64,000 nt of DNA from Chamaea fasciata (Eukaryota; Chordata; Aves; Passeriformes; Sylviidae), in NCBI GenBank assembly GCA_029207755.1, contig JARCOQ010000005.1:51797563-51861562 (forward strand), given 5' to 3'. The position numbers and the translations under genes were made by a program. The notes under the pieces are model-generated. The model ran no database searches and was not told where the DNA came from. It saw only the letters and a list, made by a program, of their open reading frames with translations. Shown here in pieces: positions 48,204 to 60,800 of this stretch (its first letter is position 1; each line of letters begins with the position of its first letter).

Positions 48204-51200
48204 CAACTATTCCTTTTATTCACCCTCATCTGTCCCATCTCCAGTGGTATTTTCCCTTTCAGCAAACTGATAATTTTACATGAGGCTTTCTGTCCATTTT
48301 CAGGGAAGGCAGGACTGAGATCAGAAGCGTTAGAGCAGGAAAGCCCCATTTTTTCCAACCTAGTACTCCCTGTAAATGGAGACTTTGAGACCAGCAGATG
48401 TAGAGCCAACCTACCAGGACTGCAATGATTTTTGCATTGTCCTAACAGCAAAAAAAATGTAGGAGGCACAGAGCTTGTCTCCACATCTACCTCTGCCGCC
48501 CTTCTGTTGTTCTACTGCTTAAGAATTGCAACTACATTTCTTCTGCTTAAAAAGCTGTCTCCTTGGGAAATATGTCCAGGCAGGAGGAAGCTAAGACGGA
48601 GAGTGGTCAGGAATCCAGAGCCAGAAAGTGCTCCATTCAGCACGTGGAATTTGGTGGTCATGCATGCCCCAGGCCAGCCTGGCTCCTGCTCCAGCCAGGC
48701 ACGTGAGTGGGGGTGTCAAGGACACAAAAATGCCAAGCACAGCACAGCAGACAGGGACTCGCCCTCACCTTATGGTGTGGCAGTGGCACATCTTCCCCAG
48801 AGCAGAGAGGCAGACAAAGAGACTGTGGTCCAATTCTGCTTTTGCTGGGGATAAATTTGGAGTCACTTCACTGACGTCAGTGGAGTTATTCCAGAATTGC
48901 ACCAGTGTAAAAGAGGGCAGCATCTGCTTTCTGAAAATGGATGCCATCAAGCTAATTGAAAACAACAGATGCATCAAGGAGCAGCAAGAAGGGATGGTAA
49001 TGTTCCAGTTTTCTTGTAAAATATCATTTGATTTCCCTCCAGAGAATGTAAGAGAATAAACCAATATGTACTCTAAAAGCTAAACCTTTTGTTGGTGTAA
49101 AATTGTATACAACCTTTTAGGTGAATGGACCAATGTGCACCTGAGACACCCCAAACACTTACAGTCTAGTCATGTGCACTTACAGCCCTCTTCTTTGGGC
49201 CTGATTCTTCTCTCACACTCACTTAAGTCAGGAGTCATACCATCCACAATCCTAAGGAAACATTTATCTAACCTTGGGTAGAGAGCAGAATCGAGGCCCT
49301 CATTTTGTTAAACACACAATGTCTAGATTTGTTAATTAAATAGGCAAATTTGTGACTTATGCCACTTTTGGACTAAGGGTGTTCCAAAATTTTATACCAC
49401 TGAATAAATATCTTTATATTAATTTAGTGAAAATGAAGCCAAAGAAAGACTTGCTGAATTTTCAATGATATTTTGTGTGAAGACAAAGGTTTCCCCTAAT
49501 TATCTCCAATGAATAGTCAACACAGCTTCAGTATTTATGGTGGCCACAGAAACTGATAAGCACTTTCCCTCCTGCAAATCCTTTCTTTCCTTTCACTAAG
49601 AAGAAGCATTACACAGCAAAACTCAATTATTTCTTGGGCTGCCTCTTATTAATTGGCACTACAGACAACCTGGATATTTCCAGTGGTGAGGGTTCATCAG
49701 GGAATGTTGTAGGACTGTAAAACCCACATGCACCTCAGCTATGAGTTACCCAAAATGTAAAGCCATGTTATGATATTCAAACTTTTTGTGCCAGCCAACG
49801 GGCCCCAGACAGACTTCCCTGGAGCAAGGGAAAACCCACCCAAAAAGGGAAAAGCAAGTGGAATTAACATGTACTAACAGCATACGCTGCACTGTTAATT
49901 AACACAGTCCCTGTCTGCTTTCTCCCAAAGCATTTTTCTGGATTTATCTCCCTGGGTAGGGTCTTGTGTTATGTAGGACCCCAGCCAGAACAAGAAGAGC
50001 TTCTTGAAACTTGCAGGCAACTTCCTCAGCCACTCTTTGGTGGCAGCTAAGGACACGCAGCATCCCCTGGTTCCTTTCATCAGGGGATTAAGCCTTTTCA
50101 TCCTGCCAACACCTGCTCTCCTCCTTATGCCTAAAGCAGGTGTCTGCAATTCAGGCATTCTCCTGTGAACCTGCTGAAAACTGATGGCTGAAAATGTCTT
50201 CAGAAGGGGATCTGTCTCTAGTGCAAGCTTCAAGGAGCAATGGTGAAGGGCTCAAGGCTGTGATTTTGGTTTCATCAGCACATACTGGGCTATCCTGTGC
50301 TCCCGGATCTGCCATGGAGGGCAGTATCTTCCAATCCCCCATGAATCTGTCCATATCTTTCCACCATTGAGAAATAAATGCATAAAATCCTGCTGCTCTT
50401 AATTCCCGTCAATATAAACTTAAAGTTAAGCTTAGCTCTGCCAAGTTTGGTAGTACTTACTTGGATTTGAGTCAGATGAGAGCTTTTAGGAATGCTGTGG
50501 TTGACTCCTACTGTAATCTGCAGATCTTTCCCTGATGTAAACAGGACCTCGAGAAAAGAACAAACAAAAAGAAGCAATTTAACAAACAGTACGCATGCCT
50601 GCATTTGTTGCAGAAGATTGAAGGTGGAGTCCAATATAATCCAAGGTAGTTGCACTAAAAGGAGTTTTGCCAGCTTGAATCAGCAGATGGTGAGTATCTG
50701 GCTCATACTACATTTTCTGTAGTTTATAATTATCTTTCTTTCTTCACCTAGAACCAGATTCTCCCTTTAGGCTGCAAATCTTAATTAGGAAATCCTTCCT
50801 CATTAATTTCAAGAAACTCTTGGTCGTTAATTTCCCAGAACAAAAAAGAAACCTTACCTATTTCTGCAATAGCAGCAGATGCTGGAGCTGTTTGTTCCTT
50901 TGCTTTTAGGGTTGATGCTGTTCTTTCCATCACCATGTGGAAGACACTTCAGTCCTTACCCTGTCTCTTGCTGCCCTGAATTTTCTTTACACTCGCTCTT
51001 CTTTATCCCATAGGGATCTCTGAATGAGAGGATCCAGGAGAGAAGACCAAGTCCAGTCACCTTCACCCCCACGGCTGCTGTAGCAGTGAATTTTTATCCA
51101 CAAAAGCTGGATCAAAAGACCCAAACAGAAAATTACTCAAAAATCCCGAATTCCAATGTTTTTCAAGAAGGAGCAGAATTGGAATTTCATCTTGGAGGTA

Positions 51201-53179
51201 AGAGCAGGAATCCACGAGTAAAACACCACAGAGCAGGTCTTCACACCTCTCATGCTTCCAGTCCTTTGTGTGGATAAAAGAATGGTGTCCTTAGTAAAAT
51301 TCTACCTTTCCTTTCTTCCTGATCTCCAAGATGATTTCTGCCCTGTCCTGCTTTGGTACAAAACATCCTGTGGGAAAATTATCAGGGGAACCAACTGTCA
51401 CAAACCAGCCACAGGATCTGGAAGGTGCAATAGTCGCTTCCACTGCAAAACTATTTCCTAGTGAGATTGCTGCAAGAGAAATTTCTGGGTCTTTAATGTA
51501 ATGCTTTAACTTGCATTCCTTGTCACCAGGCACCCAGATGACTCTACATTCACAGGCTGGTTGACCCTCAGCTCCTTGGCTGAGTGCTCACATTGTCCTT
51601 CACACACTCTCCAGCTCTCCATCTGCAAGGATGGACAAATCAAATCTCTTCCCATCTCTAGGTTTGCACTCCCTGCTTTCAAAGACTGGAGACTGCCCAC
51701 CTGAAGTTGGACAGGGCAGCTGTACACGATATAAGGTGATGGGATCAGCTCCAGTAAGCAAAGAAAACATCTGTAAAGATAAGGTGCTGATATCTGAACA
51801 CAAAATATCCAAGGAGTGCTTTTGCTTGTAGCCACAGTCACAGCACAGAGAGAAACAGTCCGGGAGGTTGTTATGGAAACAAGTCCCGGGAGGTGCCTAC
51901 TTGGCTTCACAGGGATGTACTCTACCTTCAGAAGGAAACAGATTTGCATTTTGAACAGCCGGAGGGAGTGCTAAGGGCTGAGAACTTGAGGTAAGGTTTT
52001 TGAAAGCATCTCTGTGATTCGGTGGCACGAGACCTCTGGTAAAGTCAACAGCATGGGTGCCACTGTGTCACTTCAGTCATGTGAAAAAAAAAAAAAACAA
52101 CCAAACGGAAGGCTCCTTAAAAAAGGTCAAATTCCACAAGTTCTGTAACATGTAGCATTACTGATGACTCTGGGACATCACTGCTTTTCAAGAGGTGCTT
52201 AGGGAAGGATTTACATGCCCCAAGTGAGTCCCAAGGTTACAGTTTCCACACTTCTCTTGGAGTTCTGTATTTCTCTTAGAGCCAACACAGAAAACCCGGG
52301 GAGCAAACACCATTCCTACTTTACACATTTTCACATGCGCTTTTCTTTTCACAAACATGGCTCACAAAAACTGCGCAGAGCTGCTTTGCTCACCACAGAA
52401 TTCCATTGCACCGTGAGTGCAATCTGTGGGCAGGAGATTCCAAAACCCACTAGAAACTCACTGCTGGATCCACCTGGAAACTCACTGCTGGATCCCACCC
52501 AAGGGCAGGACACCTCTCTCCAAGAGGATCTGTGTAAGACATGCTGGGATTCTGCTACCAGTGATCTGCCTCACATCTTTTTTTCTTGCTGGAGTCTCCG
52601 TGCCCAGTTGCCTGCTGTGCTGGTCAGGAGAACAACCTGTTCTGGACAGGGAGGACTCCTGCCTGGCAGGGCCAACAGGGCCAGGCCCAGGGGGAGAAAC
52701 GAGCACAGGAATTTTCTGACGTAGGCTCAGCGTGTCTCATGACTTCTTCCTGAACTTGTGTTCAACCTGAGTTTTTTATATCTTACTTTGGGGGAACTTT
52801 TATCAGCTGATAGACTCAGGCACACAATATCCCCAAACATGGGCATTCTGCTGGGAGAGGGCAGCAGCCTCAAAACATCCCTCTTAAACAGCAGCTTCAT
52901 TTTGCCAGTTTCTGGCAACACAAAATTTGAAGAACAGACCCTCTCCTAGCCTCACAGTAAAGATTTCGTTCAGGTGACCCCAGAACACAACTAAGAACAC
53001 CACCAAGACTAAGACACACTAAGAACTGGACAACTTTTACACAAAATCAACAGAGATGCCACCATGCCCCTCAGTCCCACTTATTCACCAGGACAATTTA
53101 CCCACCAGCTGATTACATGTGACAAGGGATGCATAATGGTCCCCGAGGCCCAGACCTTCACAACCTTTTCCTCAATTCC
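48204..53179. other. Intergenic DNA left of the KCNA6 3' end
   Basis: About 5 kb with no CR1 or LTR that I can recognise, AT-rich at 49000-49800. The longest frame, 52215-52724 (169 residues), has no resemblance to a family. A 24-bp tandem pair lies at 52453-52498. Confidence 0.5.
52453..52498. repeat. 24-bp tandem duplication
   Basis: GAAACTCACTGCTGGATCC occurs twice, 24 bp apart. Confidence 0.85.
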
Positions 53180-53201
53180 AGGAAGCAAAGAGAAATTAGG
53201 C

Positions 53202-53207
53202 TTTATT
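53202..53207 (-). terminator. Candidate poly(A) signal AATAAA for KCNA6
   Basis: The plus strand reads TTTATT, which is AATAAA on the minus strand. It is the first canonical hexamer I found downstream of the KCNA6 stop. One hexamer is weak evidence without transcript data. Confidence 0.3.
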
Positions 53208-53596
53208 CAGGCAAACCCCTCTGAGCTATGAGCCCTCACCACATCAACCTTGTGTCTCCCAGACTGAGACAAGTGGCATTTTCCTACTGATTTCAGCAAG
53301 AGAGAGAGAGCAGAGGTTTTACTATAGTGGTTGTGTGCTGACCCTAAGGGAGATCCCTGCACGCTAAAAATATTTGACAAGGCAATGGGACTCTGGAGAA
53401 ATGGAGCAGTTAGGATTTGCACAAACAACTTCTACCATATGAGCAGAGCCAGGATGGAGAGAGGCCACAATAAAAGCACTCTAGGCATGGAGCCATACCT
53501 CAAGACAACTGAAAACAGGCAGGATATTGAAGATGCAAGCAGATCCCACCTCACAACCAGTTCTATAGCTATAGTTTGACTATATTAAAGGATGGG

Positions 53597-53692
53597 GATC
53601 TGAGCAACCTGGTCTAGTGGAAGGTGTTCCTCTTTGGAAAGAGATGACCTTTAAGGTCTCTTCCAACCCAGGTGACTCTATGATTCTATGAT
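53597..53692 (+). mobile_element. CR1 tail fragment
   Basis: GATCTGAGCAACCTGGTCTA to GACTCTATGATTCTATGATA. It is antisense to KCNA6 and inside its presumed 3' UTR. Confidence 0.9.
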
Positions 53693-55468
53693 ATGCCTTT
53701 AGCATTCTTAGTCTTATGGCTGAAAAACACAGTATATACACAAAAATCTATTCTCTGTATTTTTGCACCTTGGCATTACGCCTGGTTAACGTATTACACG
53801 TGTCCCATGCAATATGTAGTACATTCCAATATGCATTTCATACAGTATGATGCAAGGCATTAATGGCTGCCTTTGCTTTCATACACATGCAGATGTGTGA
53901 ATGCAGAATGAACACTTAGAATTAAAACAAGGACTTTTCCTTGCAGGAAAATCTGCCAGCGTTATCTGAAAGCATCCATTTCCCTTTATCACCTGCTGGC
54001 AGAGCTTGAAACATTTTTAAAGTTAGATGTAAGGCAGAGCTGACTGAAACTAATGAAATGATCTGGGAAGCAAAACATGTATTTGAAGATATAAATCTCT
54101 GGTCCCTTGGCAAACCCAGCACTGCAGGCCAAGCTATGCATATTTTGCATGGCTGGCACAAATTGCTCTCATAAAACCAAGTGCAAAAACACTGCTGTCC
54201 CTCCTATCCATGAAATGCCAGGAACTGGCTAGGCCAGCAATAAATACAGCAAAAGCATCTCTTCAAGGCTCGCTGTTTCTCCCCTCATTCAAAGGGTCTG
54301 GAGGATGCTGCTGACTTTATGCAGACAGCTTAGGGAAGTTTGTACGCGTGCCAGTCTCAGTTTCAAATGTTGACACACTCACCCTGAGGCATTTTATGCC
54401 TGTGACTTGCTAAACCAGCACCATCCTTTGCACAGCACAGGTGCAGAGCTGTCTGTGGTCAGGATTTTTCTGCCACGTCAACAAAACGCCAACATGCAAA
54501 CTTCCCTCAGCTACACAAATGCCCAATTAAAAAAAGCAGCGGAGTCGACTGCTCTCACATGCCCGAATACAGAGCTGGGTATCTGAAGCACAAAGCACAT
54601 CTCATTAAAAGCTATTGTGTGAAGATGAACCCTGCAGATAACAAATGAATTTACTCAAACACGCCTTGCATCAGAAGGCACTTACCACTATGAAGATTTA
54701 GTTGGTACTATAAAAGCCAATTAACATCAGGGCACTGGCATAAATAAGGCTGAGATAAGCTCAAAACACAGAGAATCTTCACCAAGCCTGTTGACTGCTT
54801 TAAGCCTGTTTTTGATACATGATGTATGGTCACAAGTAGCAAAGAGCTTTTAGATTTATGCACCTTTTTTATGAAACACAAACCATGAGGATCTTTTTGC
54901 ATGCCAAGGGGGTTGCAAAGAAAGCAGGCATCTGCTTGCTGGCTTTCCCCTACAGCTGCAGAGCTCCCTGTGATCCTGGCTGCAGCGTTTCCATTATTCA
55001 AAGGCAATGGCATGGCAGGCGTGACTGATCCCACAGCCAAGGGCACTGCGCTGGCACAGGGACTGAGAGCACGGCTCGAGCCAGATGTTTGTAGCCCCTT
55101 TAACTGTTTACTCTGCTGAATGCTTCTGCTGAAGCAGTGGCAAGGGCTTCTCTGCTAGTGGAGTAACAAGACTTGGTTTCGGAGAAAATGTTGGATTAAA
55201 GCAGTCATCAACAGCAGAGAAAGAAATGCACAAGGGAGTGGGGATGACAGCTAGCACTCCACGGAATAAAGCACGAACATTTCTGGCTGCACACAGTAAT
55301 GAGAAACAGCAAATCAGGCCAGAAGAGCCCATTATCACAATCATTCTGTTTACGGTATCACAATTCACAGTCTGGCATGTAAATGCTGAATAGATCCAGC
55401 TGCTTGTAGGAAGACAACTGTAACAGCAGCTTGGAGCTCCATATCTGGACCCAGGACAACAAAATCCA

Positions 55469-57025
55469 TCACACCTCTGTCAGCATTTTCTTCTCTTTAT
55501 ATCCCTGGTTATTGGGAGGAATGAAGTTGGAATATTTCATGGACTCCAGGTCTTCTGCTTCCAGGAATTCAGATTTGCTGAGGGACTGATTACTGTCCCC
55601 CTTCTTGGGCTCAGAGAAGGGTGACTGTTGCTGGCCACAAGTGACATGGGTGTACTGACACTGCTCTTCGTGGTCAGTCTCTCGGTGGTAGAAGTAGTTG
55701 AAGTTGGACACGATGACAGGGACAGGCAGGGCAATGGTGAGCACACCCGCAATGGCACACAAGGAGCCCACAATCTTGCCACCAATGGTCATGGGATACA
55801 TGTCCCCATAGCCCACGGTGGTCATGGACACCACCGCCCACCAGAAAGCATCAGGGATGCTGGTGAACAGTGAGTCAGGGTCATCAGTCTCTGCAAAGTA
55901 GACGGCGCTGGAGAAGAGGATCACCCCGATGAAGAGGAAGAAGATGAGGAGGCCCAGCTCCCTCATGCTGGCCTGGAGAGTCTTCCCTAAGATCTGCAGC
56001 CCCTTGGAGTGCCTGGAGAGTTTGAAGATCCTGAAGACTCTGACCAGGCGAATGACTCTGAGGATGGCCAGGGACATGGCTTGCTGCTGGCCCCCATTGT
56101 TGCTACTGCTCCCGGGCTGCTGCTTCTGCTGCTGCTGCTGGGCCAGCTCAGTGCCCAGGGTGATGAAGTAGGGGATGATGGCCACGATGTCGATGATGTT
56201 CATGATGTTGCGGGAGAACTCAGGCTTGCTGGGGCAGGCGAAGAAGCGCACGAGGAGCTCGAAGGAGAACCAGATGATGCACAGAGTCTCAATGAGGAAG
56301 AAGGGGTCTGTGAAGAATGGGCCAGAGCCGGCGGCAGGACGCAGGGGCGGGGGGGTCCCGCTTGGCGGTGGCAGCGGCGGCAGCAGCAGCGTCTCGTCCC
56401 CGAGCTGCGCAGCCTCCCCGAAGCCGGGCTGGGGGCCCTTGGGCTCCTGGCGAAACTCAGGCAGGGTCTCCAGGCAGAAGATGACAATGGAGATGAGGAT
56501 AACCAGCACGGAGACGATGGCGATGGCCCGAGCTGGCCCGGAGCTCTCAGGGTACTCAAAGAGCAGCCAGACCTGGCGCTGGAAGTGGTGCTGGGGCAGG
56601 GGCTTTTCCTCCTCCTGGATGAAGCCCTCGTCCTCCCGGAAGGTCTCGATAGCCTCCTGGCCCAGCTGATAGAAGCGGATCTCCTCCAGGAAGATGTCGA
56701 GGGGCACATGGACGGGCCGGCGGAGCCGCCCCCCGGACTGGTAGTAGTAGAGGATGGCGTCGAAGCTGGGCCGGTTGCGGTCGAAGAAGTACTCGTTGCG
56801 GAGCGGGTCGAAGTAGCGCACCCGGCGGCTGGGGTCGCCCAGCAGCGTGTCGGGGAAGATGGAGAGGGTCCGCAGCTGCGTCTCGAAGCGCAGCCCCGAG
56901 ATGTTGATCACCAGGCGCTCGCTGCTGCAGCAGCTGCCGCCGCTCCGCTCCTCGCCCGGCGCCTCCGCCTCCGCCTCGCCGCCCGCCCGCGGGGCCGCCA
57001 GCGCTAGCGGCTCCTCCGCCCGCAT
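55469..57025 (-). CDS. KCNA6: Voltage-gated K+ channel Kv1.6, Shaker family, single coding exon
   Basis: This is a pore-forming alpha subunit of a delayed-rectifier potassium channel. It acts in the plasma membrane of excitable cells as a tetramer, often mixed with other Kv1 subunits. The frame encodes 518 residues, against about 529 in mammals. Visible in order: T1 tetramerisation domain (about 37-130, with [10 protein letters not shown] at 41-50); S1 (165-186); proline-rich S1-S2 loop (187-238); S2 (240-261); S3 (272-290); glutamine-rich S3-S4 loop; S4 with positive residues R323, R326, R329, R332, K335 and R338; S5 (355-376); selectivity filter TTVGYGD (402-408); S6 with PVP (434-436); C-terminal TEV, a class I PDZ ligand. 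The start [12 protein letters not shown] and the end KKMLTEV match Kv1.6 rather than Kv1.1, Kv1.3 or Kv1.5. Y410 after the filter is the position linked to TEA sensitivity in this family. The start at 57025 was chosen by family alignment, although the frame stays open upstream. The frame is intact. Confidence 0.96.
   Translation of the reverse strand: MRAEEPLALAAPRAGGEAEAEAPGEERSGGSCCSSERLVINISGLRFETQLRTLSIFPDTLLGDPSRRVRYFDPLRNEYFFDRNRPSFDAILYYYQSGGRLRRPVHVPLDIFLEEIRFYQLGQEAIETFREDEGFIQEEEKPLPQHHFQRQVWLLFEYPESSGPARAIAIVSVLVILISIVIFCLETLPEFRQEPKGPQPGFGEAAQLGDETLLLPPLPPPSGTPPPLRPAAGSGPFFTDPFFLIETLCIIWFSFELLVRFFACPSKPEFSRNIMNIIDIVAIIPYFITLGTELAQQQQQKQQPGSSSNNGGQQQAMSLAILRVIRLVRVFRIFKLSRHSKGLQILGKTLQASMRELGLLIFFLFIGVILFSSAVYFAETDDPDSLFTSIPDAFWWAVVSMTTVGYGDMYPMTIGGKIVGSLCAIAGVLTIALPVPVIVSNFNYFYHRETDHEEQCQYTHVTCGQQQSPFSEPKKGDSNQSLSKSEFLEAEDLESMKYSNFIPPNNQGYKEKKMLTEV
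56118..56141 (-). repeat. CAG-type trinucleotide run inside KCNA6
   Basis: On the coding strand five CAG codons, one AAG and two more CAG codons encode QQQQQKQQ (residues 296-303) in the extracellular S3-S4 linker. More glutamines follow at 313-315. The run is short and interrupted. Confidence 0.85.
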
Positions 57026-57780
57026 CCCGCCCGCTCTGCCCGGCTCTGCCCTTCCTCGCCTGCCCTTCCCTGCCCTCCGCCTCGCCCCGCTCGCCTTCAG
57101 CGCCCGCCGCCCGCCTCCATCCGCCTGTTGCGCCTCGGTGCGGCCGCGCTCGCCCGGCGGCTCCGCGGGGCTCCCGGCGCCGGCGGCTCCTCCTCCGGCC
57201 GCGGGGCTCGGGGCACCGCGCTGCCGCCGCCGCCGCCGCGCCCGGCTCCGCGCTGGCTCCCCGCGCACACACACGGACACTCGGACACACGGACACGCGG
57301 GAGAGAGAGCGGGAGAGGGAGATGTAGGAGCACACACGCGCGGTGTCACACACGGGGAGAGGGGCACACGCAGACACACGCAGGCACCCGCAAGGAGACA
57401 CAGACACACAGACACGCACGCCGCGCCAGCGCCGACACGCTCAGCTACAGACGGATGCGCGCACCCGCCGACGGGGGATGCTCGCCCCACCTCTCCCCTC
57501 GCCACGGAGGACACAGCAGCCCCAGCCCAGGGGCGCCGGGTTTTGGGGGGAGACCCCCGAGGGGAAGCCGCTGGGAGATCTGCTCTCCGGCCAGGAGCTT
57601 AGCAACAGCTGGTCCAAAGGGCGGCACCGCCGCCGCCCTTCTTTCGCCCACCTCTCTCCCCTGGAATCCTGCCCTTGTCCCTTCAGGCGAACCCCTGCCG
57701 GGGGCTGTCCAGCACCGCCGGCTCTGGGCAGGGCTCAGAGCTCAGCCGTGGGACCGGGCTGAACTCGGTGTTGTTCCCGT
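56300..57780. promoter_or_regulatory. CpG island over the KCNA6 5' half
   Basis: CG dinucleotides and G+C content rise sharply here relative to the AT-rich flanks. The island covers the N-terminal and S1-S2 coding parts of KCNA6 and several hundred bases upstream. This is the usual promoter type for single-exon Kv1 genes. The limits are judged by eye. Confidence 0.8.
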
Positions 57781-57800
57781 CCCCGCCGCAGGCTGGAGTT
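57026..57800 (-). promoter_or_regulatory. KCNA6 5' leader and proximal promoter region
   Basis: This is the DNA directly upstream of the KCNA6 start. It is very GC-rich and lies inside the CpG island. On the plus strand 57264-57425 is rich in CACACA/GACACA-type and GAGAGA-type repeats, so a transcript would carry GU-rich and UC-rich tracts. The reading frame of the channel stays open for 163 codons to an in-frame ATG at 57514, but the translated composition (Arg, Ala, Gly, Pro and Cys runs) is what GC-rich noncoding DNA gives. I see no clear TATA box, and a CpG-island promoter would not need one. The transcription start cannot be placed from sequence alone. Confidence 0.5.
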
Positions 57801-60800
57801 GACCTTGAGCCAGTCACTCCATGCCTGTGGCTCGCGGACCTCCATTTATAAATGTCATTGCCATGATGCAAGCACGACGGTGGCATCGGACCATCCACAG
57901 ATGGAGACAACCTGTCACGGTAAACAGTGCAAGCGGGGAAAGACACAGGTAAATACAGCTTCTGTCGTCATTTGGGGTGGATTGACTTTGCCTCTTTTCC
58001 CACATACCAAACATGTGAGCTTGCTCATTTTTTCTTTTTTTTTTTTCCTTTTTTTTTTTTTTTCCTGGTCCACCACCATAGCCAGCACTAAGTCCCTCCA
58101 AAATCACAATTTGCATTTCACAAGCAATCAGACTACCAGCTCTTTTGGCTTTAGAAACCTGTGGCTTGCCCCGTTCCTGTCACGCTCGGCGTTTGAAAGC
58201 GCAGAGAAACTTACGACATTGTACTTTCTCCTGAAACAACCCGAAAATGGGGCTAACAGTTGACTCTGCTTCCATCCTTCCCAGGACAAAAGTCTATCTT
58301 TCCCTTGAAAGCCCTTTGTCGGCGCTAAATGTTATTAACCAGGCTTTTTTTCATCGCAGCATCTGATGCCTTTGCTGGCTGTAAGCCATGTGCTTAGCCT
58401 ACACCATCTCTTAGCAGCACGGATCTAGAGGAAAACATTCCCTTTTTTTACCCCTCCCTCCTAACTAGCTGGCGATTCCTGGTTCAGGCTCTGGACATTT
58501 TGAGCAGCTGACTTGGGCTGCTTTCTTCGGCTCTGTTCTCAGGAAGGAGGTGAATATGATTTAAATGTCACTTAATCCCCTTTCATTTCTTACTCATTAG
58601 CATTGAAGACGGCTGTTGCAAAAGAAAGCATATTTTTTTCATTTATGGGGAGATGGCTGTCACACGAGGAAGCGTATTTTTGTTTCATATTATACATAAT
58701 TGGGGTATGGCAGCCAGATGAAAAAGACTTTGCTGGAGAATATACCTATTATTTGAAAAAAAAATCGATGTTTGCTTTTGTAATAGTAAAATGCTTCTTG
58801 CTGAAATTTCTTTTTCAATTATTACAATGAATTATTCATTCCCGGGATTACTTGAATCATAATTATGATTTATTCATTTGCAGGGTTAACTATTGAGAAG
58901 TCCCTTCAAAACAGCTTTGACCGGGGGGATGGGAAAGCTTCCGAGGTTTCTAAGAGGACACACAGGGCACATCTACATGACAGAGCTCACCCTTTGCTAG
59001 GTTTGAAGGAGCAAGCTTCAGTCAGCAGAGCAGAGACAGCGTGGAGCTCCAGCACGGTTTGCAGGACCATTTTTCCAGCCCACACAGACATTCCATGCTG
59101 CCACAGCTCCGGGCTTCCCGTTACCTGGGCGAGCAGCGCTCCAGACAGCCGAGGTGCTCCCTGCATCCCATCCCTCCCCACCCTGCAGACACAGCCCAGC
59201 TCCGAGCAGGCACTCAGGACCACCTGGGCTTGCTCCTGGCAGCCCTTCAGAAGCCGCTGTCCCTCCTTTGGTGCGCTCACAGCGCACCTCGGGCTCGGTG
59301 TGAAAGCCAGAAGCCCCGGCAGTGTGCAGCACAACTCTTTTCAGCACGCAGCCTGTTCCCGAGGCGCTCTGCACCGCGGTGCCTGTGCAGCCACACCCCT
59401 CACTTCTATATTAAGAGGCAATGCCAGCTGCCACGATTCAGCCTCCGTGCAGATCCTGCTGGGCCAGCAGTTCCCCATGGCACACGGTTTGCAGAACTGG
59501 AGGCAAGGGAGACCAGGAGACGTCGGGAGGGACAAGGACAGTGTTCCCAAAAGCCACACTGCTGCACCATAACGCTCCCTGGAGAGAGATTTGGGGGCTG
59601 GCTTGGAAGACAGCACCACGAGGGCAGTGCCACCTCAGGGTGCCACTAAGCTCCTCTTTGAAGCACAAAGAGGTTGTGATCACATCTCCAAGCTCAGGTC
59701 TGGCACCTCGCTGTGGTTCAAGAGTTTCTGATGACTACACCCTCTGGCAGGCTGTATTGGTCATTTATGCCAAGGTGCAAAAAATCCCTTCAGAGATTCA
59801 TGGGGAAAATTGTATTGACTAGCACAGGACACCCAGGGCTCTCATCCTACTCCAAAAACAGGAGGGACACTGTCCTTCCAGGCCTGGTCCATACAGGCAC
59901 TGTCAGTTTGCAGCACAGGAGTTCAGTTTCAACCATTCCCTTGGATGCACCCCAAAACGTGGCTCAGCATTTTGGGTAACACTGCCACCCTTTGGATTTC
60001 CTTTAGCTCCCTTTTGCAGGATTTAATGTGATCAGCACTGCAGCTGCCAAAATGTTGCGTCTGTGTAGCATTTTTGCAGGAAAGCCAAACCCAGACACCC
60101 TCACTCCAAAACTAAGATGTCCCAAGTGGGAATCCATGTTTGAGGTTAGGGCATGCAAAACTTTTTAGCCACTTCCTTGTCTTCCTGCATTTCCCAGTTA
60201 CCCCATCATCTCCTGAACTTTCCAATTCCCTTCTCCACAGCTCCTGTGCTACCGCTATCTTCTGCTTCTCACATTCAGGTAACTTTTCCCACTTATGGAG
60301 TTTCTCATCCCTATAACCCTACTACAGTTTCTTCACTTGCTTGCAGCCCAGTAGCAAAATACTTTTCACATCCCTTTTCTGAAACTCCTTTTGGGGCTGA
60401 AGGCTGTCCAGTAAGTGCTGGAGATGCTGACTGACCACTGAGCCTTCAGCAGAACAGCTTGACATGCTTTGCTCGTGTAACATCTTGTAACACGCACCCC
60501 CACCAGATGAAGAAACAAGAACACCTTCTATACCTGCAGTATATTTTGGTGATCAATGCACCTCTAAAATCATCCATCAACACCTTCACTCACAGCCTGG
60601 GAGGCACAACAGAACCTCCCACAGGCTGGAGGCCCTGGGGTAGGATTCATTTCCCAGGAGCCAAAATATTCCACACATCAAACAAATCCCCACAGTCTAA
60701 AAAGAGCAATAGACAGGGAAATTTTTTTTAAAAATGCAATAGCTGGCAGAGCATCCCCATTTGAAATGGTAATTTACACTTATGCACGTACCAATTACAG

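Larger units (their letters stand above)
53180..55468 (-). other. Probable KCNA6 3' UTR
   Basis: Reading leftwards from the KCNA6 stop codon, I found no AATAAA or ATTAAA on the minus strand until an AATAAA at 53202-53207. That would give a 3' UTR of about 2.3 kb. The region has no coding potential that I can recognise. A short CR1 tail at 53597-53692 would lie inside the UTR in antisense orientation. Use of this signal is inferred, and a distal site is also possible. Confidence 0.35.

Noticed and set aside
53180..55468. A KCNA1 or KCNA5 exon downstream of KCNA6
   Set aside because: No second TTVGYGD filter, T1 domain or S4 pattern occurs elsewhere in the window on either strand.
56009..57007. 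332-residue open frame antisense to KCNA6
   Set aside because: It mirrors a GC-rich conserved coding exon. Its Glu, Gly, Leu and Ala-rich product has no family features, so it is a shadow frame.
56556..57419. 287-residue minus-strand frame overlapping the KCNA6 start
   Set aside because: Out of frame with the channel, with a proline, alanine and arginine-rich product from the CpG island. No support.
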